Origin: Clostridiales bacterium
GTDB lineage: Bacteria > Bacillota > Clostridia > Saccharofermentanales > DTU023
NCBI GenBank assembly: GCA_004556455.1
Contig: SFGY01000007.1
Span: forward strand, 140,758-204,757
DNA: 64,000 nt
Direction of reading: 5' to 3'
Part shown: in pieces, positions 8,747-17,906 of the stretch
Layout of the letters: each line of letters opens with the position of its first letter
Numbering within the stretch: the stretch's first letter is position 1
Translations under genes and position numbers: made by a program
The notes under the pieces: model-generated
Told to the model about the DNA's origin: nothing
The model's database searches: none
Seen by the model: the letters and a program-made list of their open reading frames with translations, nothing else

Positions 8747-10561
8747 TCAGCGTTTCTCCTTTTCATCTCTGGCGCCTAAGAGCGAAGCGTAGCTCTCGCT
8801 GAGCTTTTCAAAGCTGGACTGAATGTCCTCGATCAGGCGATCAGCCAGGTCCATGTGTTCTTCGCTGAGTTCATATTTGAGCCTCACAATGCGGGCCTGC
8901 AACTCCTTCATACGCACTTCCGAGTAAGGAATATGCTGTCTCAGAGCTTCGCGCGCTCCCTCCTCATAGGCGACAATTACCCTCATCAGGGCAAACTGCC
9001 GGGGCAGTGAGGCGAAGCGGTCGACATCATTAAAAGCGTTCTGCTGCAAAAATCCTGTCTTGATGAGGGCGGCGACTTCCAGAGTCAGGCGCTGATCCGC
9101 AGGCAGAGCGGCTTCGCCGACGAGCTGGACAATTTCCTTAAGACTGTCCTCAGCCTGCAGGATATCGAGCAACTTATCTCTCAATTCCGGGAAACGCGGA
9201 TTGACGTTCTGACTGTACCAGTTGCGTAAATCGTGAGCATAGGACGAATAGCTGTTCATCCAGTAAATCGCGGGAAAATGACGGGCATAAGCGAGCTTGC
9301 GGTCCAGGGCATAAAAAGCGCCGACCAGTCGGCGGGTATTTTCTGTTACCGGCTCGGAGAAGTCACCCCCGGCCGGAGAAACGGCCCCGATGGCTGTGAT
9401 GGAAGCGACGTCGCCTCCTAAGGTTTTTACCCGACCCACCCGCTCGTAGAACTCGGCCAGGCGACTGGCCAGGTACGCAGGATAGCCTTCTTCTGCAGGC
9501 ATCTCTTCGAGACGGCCGGAAATCTCACGCAGGGCTTCGGCCCAGCGCGAGGTCGAGTCGGCCATGATGGCTACATCATACCCCTGATCCCGGTAATATT
9601 CGGCCATGGTAATGCCTGTGTAGATGGAGGCTTCACGCGCGGCTACCGGCATGTTTGAGGTATTGGCAATGAGAATCGTACGGTCAATCAATTTTCTGCC
9701 GCTGCGGGGGTCTTCCAGCTTCTGAAATTCCTCCAGCGCATCGGTCATCTCATTGCCGCGCTCGCCGCAGCCGATATAGATGATAATGTCGGCGTTCGAC
9801 CATTTGGCAATCTGGTGCTGGGTCATGGTCTTGCCGGTGCCGAACCCCCCTGGAATGGCCGCTGAACCTCCGCGGGCCAGGGGAAAGAAGCTGTCGATCA
9901 CACGCTGACCCGTGACCAGCGGCTCTTTGACGGAAAGTCGGGACTCCACCGGACGGGGGCGACGAATCGGCCAGTACTGGCTCATCGTCAGCGTAAATTC
10001 GCGGCCGCTTTCATCTTCGAAGGCGATGACGTCTTCGTTGATCGTCGCCTGCTCCCTGAGCAGCGCTTTCACGGTTCCGCTCTTCCCCGGTGGCATGAGC
10101 AGCTTCAAGTTCACCGCAGCGGTTTCCGCTACGGTGCCCCAACATTCTCCGGACTTGAGCTTATCGCCTGCTTTCACCGTGAACGTCAAAGGCCAGACTT
10201 TTTTCTCATCCAGTTTTAAAAGGCCGAGGCCCTCCGGGATAAACGCGCCGTTCCGGGCGCGAATCGCCTCAAGCGGACGCTCTATGCCATCGAAAATATG
10301 GCCCAGAAGACCGGGGGCCAGACAGAGTTGCAACGGCTGGCCGCTGTTTTCCACAGGATCGCCGAGGCGCAGCCCTTCAGAGTCCTCATAAATCTGCAGT
10401 GTGGCATCGTCCTGATCCAGGGCGATCACCTCGCCGATGAGTTTTTTCTCTCCGGCGAGAACCATGTCGCGAAGATGAAAGCCCTTGATATTCCGGGCAT
10501 GGCAGACCGGGCCGTTCACGGAAGAAAGAAAGGCCCCCTGCTTCTGTTTCACTGTTGACAT
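8747..10561 (-). CDS. atpA: V/A-type ATPase catalytic subunit A
   Basis: This 604-residue subunit carries the catalytic P-loop GGFGTGKT at residues 238-245, and downstream CGERGNEM and TSRWAEALREISGRLEEMP, all hallmarks of V/A-type subunit A. The non-homologous insert typical of this subunit (about residues 110-200) is present, which separates it from F-type beta subunits. It hydrolyses or makes ATP in the cytoplasmic head. The ATG at 10561 overlaps the end of atpE by 13 bases. Confidence 0.97.
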   Translation of the reverse strand: MSTVKQKQGAFLSSVNGPVCHARNIKGFHLRDMVLAGEKKLIGEVIALDQDDATLQIYEDSEGLRLGDPVENSGQPLQLCLAPGLLGHIFDGIERPLEAIRARNGAFIPEGLGLLKLDEKKVWPLTFTVKAGDKLKSGECWGTVAETAAVNLKLLMPPGKSGTVKALLREQATINEDVIAFEDESGREFTLTMSQYWPIRRPRPVESRLSVKEPLVTGQRVIDSFFPLARGGSAAIPGGFGTGKTMTQHQIAKWSNADIIIYIGCGERGNEMTDALEEFQKLEDPRSGRKLIDRTILIANTSNMPVAAREASIYTGITMAEYYRDQGYDVAIMADSTSRWAEALREISGRLEEMPAEEGYPAYLASRLAEFYERVGRVKTLGGDVASITAIGAVSPAGGDFSEPVTENTRRLVGAFYALDRKLAYARHFPAIYWMNSYSSYAHDLRNWYSQNVNPRFPELRDKLLDILQAEDSLKEIVQLVGEAALPADQRLTLEVAALIKTGFLQQNAFNDVDRFASLPRQFALMRVIVAYEEGAREALRQHIPYSEVRMKELQARIVRLKYELSEEHMDLADRLIEDIQSSFEKLSESYASLLGARDEKEKR

Positions 10562-11178
10562 GAGGCGGCTCCTTTCTCCCCCTGATTCAGAAGCTTATCC
10601 AGCTCCTTGATCGCTTCGTCTCCCAGGCTCCGCATGAGTTCATCTGCACTGTAACTCTCAACGGTGCCATTCTTATAGTAAAAATGCAGACCCTCCAGCT
10701 GAGCCTCCTCGCGGAGCGTAAACGGCAGAGGGGCTTCTTCCGGCAGAGCCAGAATCTCGTGCACGATGGGCATAAGCGGCTCGCGAAGGCCGCGCTCACA
10801 GAGCAGCAAATCCACTTCAGAACCACCCAGCAGGGCCTTGCGGCAGATCAGGGTGAGCCAGTCAGGCTGACGTAAATCAGCGCGCAGTCTCAGTTTCAGA
10901 CTGTGCTGCAAATCCGCCCAGGCCGCGCCGCGGGTTCGCAGGCGACGCTGGCGATGGCTTTCACGTTCCATTCTTTCACGTCCCGCCGAAGCCGCTTTTT
11001 CCTGAGCTGCGGCACGCTGCTGCAAGGTTTCACGAGCCTCTTCAATGGCCGTGCTGAGCTCTTTTTTCTGAGCGTCACTGTGGGCGTCAAGTTCGGCTTT
11101 TCTGGCATTTTGCTGTTCTCTGAAGCTCTGCTCGATAATGCCTCGAAAGAGCGTGAGCTTATCACGGATGGTAATCAT
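10549..11178 (-). CDS. atpE: V/A-type ATPase subunit E (peripheral stalk)
   Basis: This 209-residue protein has a long charged N-terminal helix (about residues 10-95, rich in Lys, Glu, Arg and Gln) and a globular C-terminal domain, as in subunit E of the peripheral stalk. Sequence similarity in this family is weak, so the call rests on form, length and position between atpF and atpA. The start has AAAGGAAAAAT before ATG. It would pair with the small coiled-coil subunit at 14912-15238. Confidence 0.82.
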   Translation of the reverse strand: MITIRDKLTLFRGIIEQSFREQQNARKAELDAHSDAQKKELSTAIEEARETLQQRAAAQEKAASAGRERMERESHRQRRLRTRGAAWADLQHSLKLRLRADLRQPDWLTLICRKALLGGSEVDLLLCERGLREPLMPIVHEILALPEEAPLPFTLREEAQLEGLHFYYKNGTVESYSADELMRSLGDEAIKELDKLLNQGEKGAASCQQ

Positions 11179-11205
11179 ATTTTTCCTTTCGGCGACCGCT
11201 TTCGA

Positions 11206-11490
11206 CTAAGTGATAGCCCTGATGCTTTCCGAGATTTTTCCTCGATCAGGAAGGGCAAAAACCAGGGGCCTCTCCCAGGCCAAAATCTGCTGGAGATAGG
11301 CATTATCGCGTCTGGCAAGCTCTTCCGCAAACTCAGGCCCCAGTAAAATGAGGGCGCATTCCGGATCATGAAGCAGGGGCCCCAGCAGCACGAGGGCCTC
11401 GTCGGCGCTGTTCAGCTGCGGACTGACAATACCCATAAGATGGGCAGCGCTGCGGCTCTCGCTGTTATAGCAGAGCAGTACGGCTTTCAT
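11206..11490 (-). CDS. atpF: V/A-type ATPase subunit F
   Basis: This 94-residue protein (MKAVLLCYNSESRSAAHLMG) has the size and alternating beta/alpha pattern of subunit F, the regulatory end of the central stalk. The start ATG at 11490 has AGGAGAG seven bases upstream; an in-frame TTG two codons earlier is too close to that site. The family usually begins with a Gly-rich turn after the first strand; here CYNSESRSA replaces it, so the protein is a divergent member. Its position between the K and E subunits supports the call. Confidence 0.8.
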   Translation of the reverse strand: MKAVLLCYNSESRSAAHLMGIVSPQLNSADEALVLLGPLLHDPECALILLGPEFAEELARRDNAYLQQILAWERPLVFALPDRGKISESIRAIT

Positions 11491-11509
11491 CGTCAATCTC
11501 TCCTGCCTA

Positions 11510-11935
11510 TTAGAGCTGACCCATGATGATGATCGAGATGATCAGACCGTAGATGGCGATACCTTCGGCAAGGCCTACATAAATCAGGGTTTTGCCGAGC
11601 AGCTTGGGATCTTCTGAGATAGCTCCGAGAGCCGAAGAGCCGACAGCACCTACGGCATAGCCTGCGCCGATGGTCGCAAGTCCGGTAGAAAGCGCCATGG
11701 CGATGTAGCCCAGGCCGGCGTTCGGGTTGACGGCGGCACTTTCACCGGCCGCTTTGACGCTGTTCGTAAAGACGAAAAAGGCAAAATAAGCAAGAACCAT
11801 GGCGGCCGCGCCGAGGTTCAGGGCGAGGGCTTTTCTGCGGCTGGTGAGGCGCACTTTCTTGTCGGAGCGGAGAAAATGAACGCCGCTGAGAATCGTCGCG
11901 ATGACAAGGGCGAGGGCAAGAGCAATAACAGACAT
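11510..11935 (-). CDS. atpK: V/A-type ATPase proteolipid subunit K (rotor ring)
   Basis: This 141-residue membrane protein has four hydrophobic helices. The second hairpin (about residues 74-141) is highly conserved with clostridial K subunits, with GLATIGAGYAVGAVGSSALG and the ion-binding helix YVGLAEGIAIYGLIIS, in which Glu124 is the predicted ion carrier. The first hairpin lacks a carboxylate and is diverged, so each subunit would give one ion site. Whether the ion is H+ or Na+ cannot be settled from this sequence alone. Confidence 0.94.
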   Translation of the reverse strand: MSVIALALALVIATILSGVHFLRSDKKVRLTSRRKALALNLGAAAMVLAYFAFFVFTNSVKAAGESAAVNPNAGLGYIAMALSTGLATIGAGYAVGAVGSSALGAISEDPKLLGKTLIYVGLAEGIAIYGLIISIIIMGQL

Positions 11936-11938
11936 GGT

Positions 11939-13894
11939 TTAAACCTCCTTGAGGCCGGCGGGCTTGAATTCTCTTCCATCGCCGACAAAGTATTTGCTGA
12001 AAAGTTCGTAGTACATCAGACGAAGATCCTGAATAAAAACGATCAGACCTTCCAGACCAAGAATCAAAAGGTTGCCGAGCACTCCCATGAGGATATTCCC
12101 CACGCCGGAATTGAGCATGGAGGCGAGGGTATGAAAAGCCAGAAAGAGGCCGACATGGTTCAGCGCGAAGGCGCCGACACGAATGAAGGAGAGGCTGTTG
12201 GACAAAACATTCAGCAGCATCTCGATCAGGCTGAAGGAATTTTCCACATAATAATCTGCCGCGCTGTCGTCATAGAGTCTTGAGCTGTGCGTGAGCAGGG
12301 CAAAAAGCGGTTCCCGGAAAAAGATGAGCAGGGCGAAAAAGGCGAGCAGGATAAGGGGCAGCGGCGAGGGCAGAAGCGGCTGGCCCACGAGGCCCGCCAC
12401 AACCAGCAGAAAGGAGAGGAAAAAGCAAAAGCCGGCAAGCCCCTCGCGGCCAAGCAGGGCCTCCCTCAGGTCACCAATTTTAACCTTGTTGACGATGCCC
12501 ATGAGATAAGCCAGTGACAACAGGACGAGGCCGAAGGCGACAGCGGCCAGGAGGGTGGTGGTGGTGTTTTCAAAGGGCCGATAGAAAATGGGCAGAGGAA
12601 TGAGCGAAGAGATCAGACCTTCATAGCCGAAAAACGAGTCGTAGATAAAACCCGTCACCATGGAGGCCAGGCCGATGCGCGACAAGACGCCGCCCATGCC
12701 GGGGTGGCGTTTTTTCTGCAGGAGCAGACCTGCAATCAGAAAAACCAGCCCCTGGCCAAGATCGCCGAACATGATCCCGAAGAGCAACATATAGGCCAGG
12801 CCGAAGAAAGTCGTCGGATCACTCTCGTGATAGGCAGGTGTGCCGTACATACGCACGAGGCTCTCAAAGGGCCGGATAAAGGCATTGTTTTTCAGCGATG
12901 TCGGGGCGAGCTCATAGACACGGGCCTCTTTTGATCCGAGGATATTGAGCAGGCCGTGGTATTTTTCAACCGCCGTGGTAATCGCGGCGATTTCGCTGCG
13001 CGGCGTCCACAGGGAGAGATAGGCATAGTGCTCGCTTTCGCCGAGATAGGGTAGCGCTTTGCGCAGGGCATCTTCGAGCAGAAGGTGGGAATAAACGCGG
13101 TCGATCTCACTTTTGCGTGAATTGGCCCAGGCAATACTGGCCTCTCTCGCTTTCTTCAGCTCCTCATTTTTATTCCTGACGAGGGCTTCCAATTCCGGTC
13201 CAAAGTCACAGTCCAGATAACGCTCATCGAGCTTCACCAGCTCGGTGCGCAGGCTGCGGATCACCCGTTCGCTCTCCAGCTCAATTTCTCTGGGATAAAC
13301 GAAGAGCAGAAGGCTCCGGTCCTTTTCCTGAATTAACTTGACATAAAAGGGCGGCACTTCGCCGGCGTTTTGAGCGAGCCTTTCCAGGGCGCTGTGGTCG
13401 ACCCAGCCAAGGGTCATCTCCATGTTCTTCATCCTGGCCAGTCTGCCGACCGGGAAATCCAGACCAGAGGCCGCCAGCTCCTGATAGGGTTTAAGGCTCT
13501 CCAGATCTTTTTCCAGCTCATCAATGCGCCGGAAAAGGGCCTCGGACTCTTCTAGGAGCTGCGGCATCACCTTTGAAGGAAGAAAATAGTCGCGAAAATG
13601 GTTCAGTTCATCGAGATTCAGCTCAGCCTTAATCCCTGTTTTCTCCTCCAGCTCAGCGATGCGCTCTTTATCGGCGTCGATATTTTCCTGTACACGAAAA
13701 GCTTTAACGTCGTTAAATTCGCGAATCTTTTCAGCATTTTCGACCTTGGCGCTGAGCAGAAAACTGGTCTCGTCAATCATTTTGCGGGCATCCACCCACT
13801 CCACGCGGCGCTGCAGGATGAGCTCACTCAAAAGATCGAAAATCGATGCTTTGGGCACGATGATATTCATCATCGCCATACGCTCAATGGCCAT
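11939..13894 (-). CDS. atpI: V/A-type ATPase subunit I (a subunit, ion channel)
   Basis: This 651-residue protein has a cytoplasmic N-terminal half with coiled coil (about residues 1-330) and a C-terminal half with seven or eight membrane helices. Motifs typical of V-type a subunits include PTFFGLAYMLLFGIMFGDLGQG and the helix NSLSFIRVGAFALNHVGLF, whose Arg faces the rotor Glu. The start at 13894 has AAAGGAG eight bases upstream. It overlaps the end of atpC by 11 bases. It forms the stator half-channel beside the K ring. Confidence 0.95.
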   Translation of the reverse strand: MAIERMAMMNIIVPKASIFDLLSELILQRRVEWVDARKMIDETSFLLSAKVENAEKIREFNDVKAFRVQENIDADKERIAELEEKTGIKAELNLDELNHFRDYFLPSKVMPQLLEESEALFRRIDELEKDLESLKPYQELAASGLDFPVGRLARMKNMEMTLGWVDHSALERLAQNAGEVPPFYVKLIQEKDRSLLLFVYPREIELESERVIRSLRTELVKLDERYLDCDFGPELEALVRNKNEELKKAREASIAWANSRKSEIDRVYSHLLLEDALRKALPYLGESEHYAYLSLWTPRSEIAAITTAVEKYHGLLNILGSKEARVYELAPTSLKNNAFIRPFESLVRMYGTPAYHESDPTTFFGLAYMLLFGIMFGDLGQGLVFLIAGLLLQKKRHPGMGGVLSRIGLASMVTGFIYDSFFGYEGLISSLIPLPIFYRPFENTTTTLLAAVAFGLVLLSLAYLMGIVNKVKIGDLREALLGREGLAGFCFFLSFLLVVAGLVGQPLLPSPLPLILLAFFALLIFFREPLFALLTHSSRLYDDSAADYYVENSFSLIEMLLNVLSNSLSFIRVGAFALNHVGLFLAFHTLASMLNSGVGNILMGVLGNLLILGLEGLIVFIQDLRLMYYELFSKYFVGDGREFKPAGLKEV

Positions 13895-14909
13895 CAGCCA
13901 CACTCCTTTCTTTCTGTTCATGCCGCAAAACAGTTCTCAGCACGAGCGCATCCAGATCCAGCGACTCGCTGCTGTTGTCCTTGGCTTCCATAATCGTAAA
14001 AATATCCCGGTACTGAAACTCCCAGCTGTGAAGAAATTCCACAAACGTCGCCAGGCTGTGTTCATCACGGGCCTTCAGCCGATGCAGGTGCTGCAACAGG
14101 AAGGACTCGATGCGCAGAACCTGACTATTTAGTTCACCGACAAAGACCTCGGCATAAGGGCTCGCGGCAATAAAAGCTTCGACTTCCTCTTCGCTCATGT
14201 GCGCGAGGGCATTGAGTTCATCCAGGTGAATCATTTTGCCGCCGGGCAGGGTGGCGTTGAGGATTAACGAGGGCGAAAGCTCATAATAGCGTTTCGCGCG
14301 GCGGATAAAGCGGAGGTTCTTCATGTCGACGTCCAGGCCGATGGGTTCCAACACCGTTTTTCTGTCCCCTCCGGAGAGGCCATCCAGAGACTTTTCCAGT
14401 TGTTGATAGTAATTCTGATCGAGCTTCATCTCGAACTCAAATTCATTGTCCTCCGGGTGGACCATGCTCTCCCTGAGCAAGCGCAGATAATCCTCGCGCC
14501 GGCCAGGCAACAGCAGCTGCCCCTCCTGGGTACAAAGCGCAGCTTCACTTTGATCTTCGATCTCATGTAGCAAGGCTAGAACACCATTGAGCCGGGCGCG
14601 TCGCTTGAGATCTTCAACAAGAAAACGATCCCGGATACAGTCGAAGAACTTCTTATAGGAGAGCGGGTAAAAACGTTCGACCTTTTGGATTTGCCTGGCA
14701 TAGCGCGCGAGAAGATAGTGTTGCAGCTCGCGCGGTTCAGAGGCCTCCGCAGGCAGATCTTCAAAGAGCGTCAGGCTGCGGGCCAGCTGCAAAAACTCTG
14801 CAAAATCTGCGGCCTGAATCAGGCGCTCAAATTCGTCCTCGCTCAGAAAATCGCGTTGCATCACCCGGATTTTGGTCACCGGGGCAGCGTGCAAAGCCAT
14901 TTTATCCAT
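13884..14909 (-). CDS. atpC: V/A-type ATPase subunit C (d-type, rotor socket)
   Basis: This 341-residue soluble protein is rich in helices and acidic residues and matches the V-type subunit C/d family (vATP-synt_AC39) in length and position, with typical three-fold helical repeats seen as recurring LLxxLxxxD patterns. It links the central stalk to the K ring. The ATG at 14909 follows the TGA of the upstream gene by two bases, which suggests translational coupling; a TTG two codons earlier is an alternative start. Confidence 0.83.
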   Translation of the reverse strand: MDKMALHAAPVTKIRVMQRDFLSEDEFERLIQAADFAEFLQLARSLTLFEDLPAEASEPRELQHYLLARYARQIQKVERFYPLSYKKFFDCIRDRFLVEDLKRRARLNGVLALLHEIEDQSEAALCTQEGQLLLPGRREDYLRLLRESMVHPEDNEFEFEMKLDQNYYQQLEKSLDGLSGGDRKTVLEPIGLDVDMKNLRFIRRAKRYYELSPSLILNATLPGGKMIHLDELNALAHMSEEEVEAFIAASPYAEVFVGELNSQVLRIESFLLQHLHRLKARDEHSLATFVEFLHSWEFQYRDIFTIMEAKDNSSESLDLDALVLRTVLRHEQKERSVADGH

Positions 14910-14911
14910 CG

Positions 14912-15238
14912 TCAAGCCTGCTCAATCTGTTCTTTTAAAGAAGTGCAGAGCCGATCCAGGAGGGCCTCTTTGGCCTCAAGGTAAGCGGCAGGGAGATCCG
15001 CCGTGGCCTCAAACTGCAAACCGGAGTCTGCCAGTGGGGTTTCTTCAAGTCCTTCCGCCGGTGCGGCGGCAAGCTTTTCTGTCAGCTGATCAAGTTCACG
15101 CCGCAGAGCGAGGAGCTCCTTCCGACGGCTTTCACTATCGGCTTCAAATTCAGCCTCAAGCGTCTTTTTCCAGGCGCTTAAGTCGTTGTCGAGGTCCAGA
15201 ACCTCCTGCATCATTTCCACTTTTTCTGTCCTGTCCAT
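14912..15238 (-). CDS. V/A-type ATPase small coiled-coil subunit (G/H type)
   Basis: This 108-residue protein is nearly all charged helix in its first 60 residues (long Glu/Lys/Leu heptads) and ends in another amphipathic helix. It lies directly before the ATPase genes, the place occupied by subunit H/G (AhaH, NtpF) in archaeal and enterococcal operons. I call it the partner of subunit E in the peripheral stalk from position and shape; there is no diagnostic motif. The ATG at 15238 has GAAGGTG ten bases upstream. Confidence 0.65.
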   Translation of the reverse strand: MDRTEKVEMMQEVLDLDNDLSAWKKTLEAEFEADSESRRKELLALRRELDQLTEKLAAAPAEGLEETPLADSGLQFEATADLPAAYLEAKEALLDRLCTSLKEQIEQA

Positions 15239-15252
15239 CGTCCTGTTCACCT

Positions 15253-17289
15253 TCAATCCGAGTTCTCTGCCGTCCCGCTTTGCGTGGGCTCCGCAAGGCT
15301 TGACGGCTGAGTTTTTTCATTGAGGATCTGCAAGATAAGGTCCAGAATGACTTGATCGTAAACCCAGGCGCCTTCCGGTATGGGATGGGTGGCATCCTGG
15401 TAAAAATATTCGGGATGATTTTTGGCCGCCGCATACCAGTCGGCGATATAAACATTGTCCTCTTTCTGAGCGTAGCTCGCAAGTTTTTCGTTATTCGGCT
15501 GTTCCCAGCTTCCCGGAACCACCGTGTTGACGAAGATAAGAGGACGGTCACCAGCCAGTGCCTTATAGGCAGGAATATCGTCCGCATTAAGGTCGCCATT
15601 GGTCGCCAGGCAGACAACAATGATGTCAGCCGGCACAGCGGAATTGAGAATCCCCTCCAGCACGCCCGGCCCCTGGAAGAAGTGCCGCGAGACCACAGCG
15701 TCGATGGTGACGTTAGGCACGTAGAGGCGCATGCCATCCATGGCCATGGCCAGAACAGAATCTCCAATCATCACGAGATTGAGGCTGGCCAGTTTGGCCA
15801 GCTCCGAAGCCTTGTAACCGAAAGGATTTTCATCCGAAACAACGCCCGGCGCTTCCGTCGTTGGGGTGGCTGTCGTTGCTGCCGTGGTCCGCGCAGGTGT
15901 CGCTTTTTCACTGGGTTTCCTGCTCTGTGACGGCTTAGCTGACGCTTCGGCAGCCCTGCGCGAGGCCTGGGCCGCCAGACGGCTCTCATTTTCAGAAATT
16001 GCCGCTTCGACCGCTTCGCCCTTTAGTTTTGGCGCCTGGGGCTGGACCGGCGGGGGAAGAATCAACATGACAGTCAAAGCCAGAGCCATAAAAACGGCCA
16101 GGGCCGAGCGCATACTTTCGCGAATGCTGCCCTGGCTGCGGAAAATCCGGTAGCTAAGCTCAGCAAGCAGAGCGAGCAGAGGCAGCTCTACAGCCAGACG
16201 CAGACCAAAACTGATCTTGGAAAAGCGCAAGCCCGCATCAAAGACAATCATCAGGGCATATTGCCAGAGATAAAGCTCATAGCTGCGGCTGGAAAGCCAG
16301 CGGAAAGGGGCGGATTCCATGAAAAAGCGCATCCCCGGAACGGCCTTCGCTCCTGCCATATATATGTATAAAACAGCCAGCAGACTATAGAGATAAAAGC
16401 CCCCGCGGAAGAGAAAGCTCGAGCGCCAGCTAAAGAGAAAATACGAGGCGACGAGCAGAAGCAGGCTGAACCAGCCCATCAGAGTACGCAGAGGTAGGGG
16501 AAGATGGTGCTGAACTTTGCCCTGAAAGGTTTTTCGCATCTGCCGTCCGGCCACCCACAGGCTGGCCGCTGCTCCGTTCAGGAATGCGTGGGAGCGGCAG
16601 AGTGAACCGTAGTAAACACGAATCGGGTCGACAGCCGGATCGTAGAGCCTGGACATCAGCAGCGCCGAGGCTGCGCCTAAAAGCAGGAGGAAGAGGGCTG
16701 AGACTTCTCGCCCCCACAGTCTCGCCCGGCCGGGCAGATGGTCGCAAATCCTGGAAAGACCCATATAAAGAAGAGGAAAGAAAAGGTAAAACTGCATCTC
16801 CATGGAGAGGGCCCAGAGATGGACGAGAGGGTCAAAATGGCCATGGCGGTTGAAATAGGAGTTATCCGCCAGAATCTGCGCGATGTTGTTGCCCCCCAGG
16901 AGGGTAGGTGGAGCGCTGTCCTTAAGGAAAGGAGAGATTTCCGGAATCACAAAGCCGCAGAAAAGAGCCAGCATCATGCAGAGAAAAAGCAAAGGCGGCC
17001 AGAGTTTCTTGATTTTTCCCCCGTAATAGCGCATGAGATCGACTTCCGGGCGCACCACAAAGCTGCGGGTCGTATAAAAACCGGCCAGTGCAAAAAAGAT
17101 GACGACGCCCAGAAAACCGGCAGGAACCAGATCCGGCCTGAGATGGTAGGCGGAAACACCGAGCAAAGCGAGCACGCGCAGCCCTTCCGAGCCGCTTTGA
17201 CGTTTCGCCGTTCGCTTCGTCCGCCGCATGGCGTCTTGTGACCTTATGGCCTGTGAAGTGAAAAATTCCATACTCGTTGATTTTAGCAC
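15253..17289 (-). CDS. OatA-like acyltransferase with extracellular SGNH domain
   Basis: This 678-residue protein has an N-terminal acyltransferase-3 membrane domain (about residues 35-400, ten or eleven helices). It shows LRVLALLGVSAYHL with the conserved His and HLWALSMEMQFYLFFPL. After an Ala/Ser/Thr/Pro-rich linker (about 420-490) comes an SGNH-type domain with MIGDSV (catalytic Ser), an ATNGD segment and a DATHP Asp/His pair near the end. This is the build of peptidoglycan O-acetyltransferase OatA; the acetyl acceptor could also be another wall polymer. The chosen start is a GTG with GAGG nine bases upstream; ATG 17271 is an alternative. Its end overlaps the ATPase operon's first gene region, so it heads that transcript. 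Confidence 0.85.
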   Translation of the reverse strand: MLKSTSMEFFTSQAIRSQDAMRRTKRTAKRQSGSEGLRVLALLGVSAYHLRPDLVPAGFLGVVIFFALAGFYTTRSFVVRPEVDLMRYYGGKIKKLWPPLLFLCMMLALFCGFVIPEISPFLKDSAPPTLLGGNNIAQILADNSYFNRHGHFDPLVHLWALSMEMQFYLFFPLLYMGLSRICDHLPGRARLWGREVSALFLLLLGAASALLMSRLYDPAVDPIRVYYGSLCRSHAFLNGAAASLWVAGRQMRKTFQGKVQHHLPLPLRTLMGWFSLLLLVASYFLFSWRSSFLFRGGFYLYSLLAVLYIYMAGAKAVPGMRFFMESAPFRWLSSRSYELYLWQYALMIVFDAGLRFSKISFGLRLAVELPLLALLAELSYRIFRSQGSIRESMRSALAVFMALALTVMLILPPPVQPQAPKLKGEAVEAAISENESRLAAQASRRAAEASAKPSQSRKPSEKATPARTTAATTATPTTEAPGVVSDENPFGYKASELAKLASLNLVMIGDSVLAMAMDGMRLYVPNVTIDAVVSRHFFQGPGVLEGILNSAVPADIIVVCLATNGDLNADDIPAYKALAGDRPLIFVNTVVPGSWEQPNNEKLASYAQKEDNVYIADWYAAAKNHPEYFYQDATHPIPEGAWVYDQVILDLILQILNEKTQPSSLAEPTQSGTAENSD

Positions 17290-17471
17290 AAAGGCGAATC
17301 CTCATCGAAGAAAAGCAGTGCTTCTATCGGTATTTTGGGCATTTCACCACGCCTTAATGAAAAGAAGTTTTTTTCCTTGTCATCCTCACAAAAATCAGCA
17401 GAAATAGGGCTCACCTGATTCGATCATTGTCTGGTGAGACCACCTTCTGAACTCAGACTTCCTACAGTTTC

Positions 17472-17499
17472 TTGACATTTTTTACAAACTCGCTAAACT
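17472..17499 (+). promoter_or_regulatory. Promoter of the T-box/trpXYZ transcript
   Basis: A perfect TTGACA (17472-17477) is followed after 16 bases by TAAACT (17494-17499). Transcription would begin about 17506, just before the T-box stem I. Confidence 0.75.
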
Positions 17500-17520
17500 G
17501 TTAAAAAAATAAACCGATGA

Positions 17521-17800
17521 CGAAGAAGAGTAGCTGGCGGCAAGCCCGGCGAGCGAGTGGCGGTACGGTGTGAGCGCCATCCGGGAAGCGTCAGTGAATG
17601 GGCTTCTGAGGGCAGGGAGAAAGGCTGAATTGCATCAGCCAAGTAATACCTGACGGTACCCTACCGTAATATTGGGGACCAATATGTTGGTATTGGATTG
17701 AGTGTGCGCAAGCAAAATTGGGTGGTACCGCAGAAGTACGGCCTTTTGGCCTTTGACTTTTGTCCCATGTTCAGGGATGAAAGTCTTTTTTTATTTTCTC
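17521..17800 (+). promoter_or_regulatory. T-box leader, tryptophan specifier
   Basis: The leader has the T-box core GGGTGGTACCGC (17720-17731) just before an intrinsic terminator. Stem I can be anchored: AGAAG (17524-17528) pairs with CTTCT (17603-17607). Inside it, the S-turn motifs AGTA (17529-17532) and GAA (17596-17598) flank the specifier loop. The codon after GAA is TGG (17599-17601), which selects tRNA-Trp, followed by the expected purine. Uncharged tRNA-Trp should bind, form the antiterminator and allow trpXYZ to be read. The pairing and codon are seen directly; the control is known for the class. Confidence 0.92.
17755..17794 (+). terminator. T-box terminator
   Basis: GACTTTTGTCCC pairs with GGGATGAAAGTC across a short loop and is followed by a run of seven T. 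It is the default terminator of the T-box leader upstream of trpX. Confidence 0.88.
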
Positions 17801-17906
17801 CCTCCTCTCATCCATGGCAGCATGGCAGCCGCCGTACCGCCGCAAAGCAGCGGTACAAGGGGATTTCGCAACAGTCGAAACCCACAGAAAGATTGGAGAA
17901 ACGATC

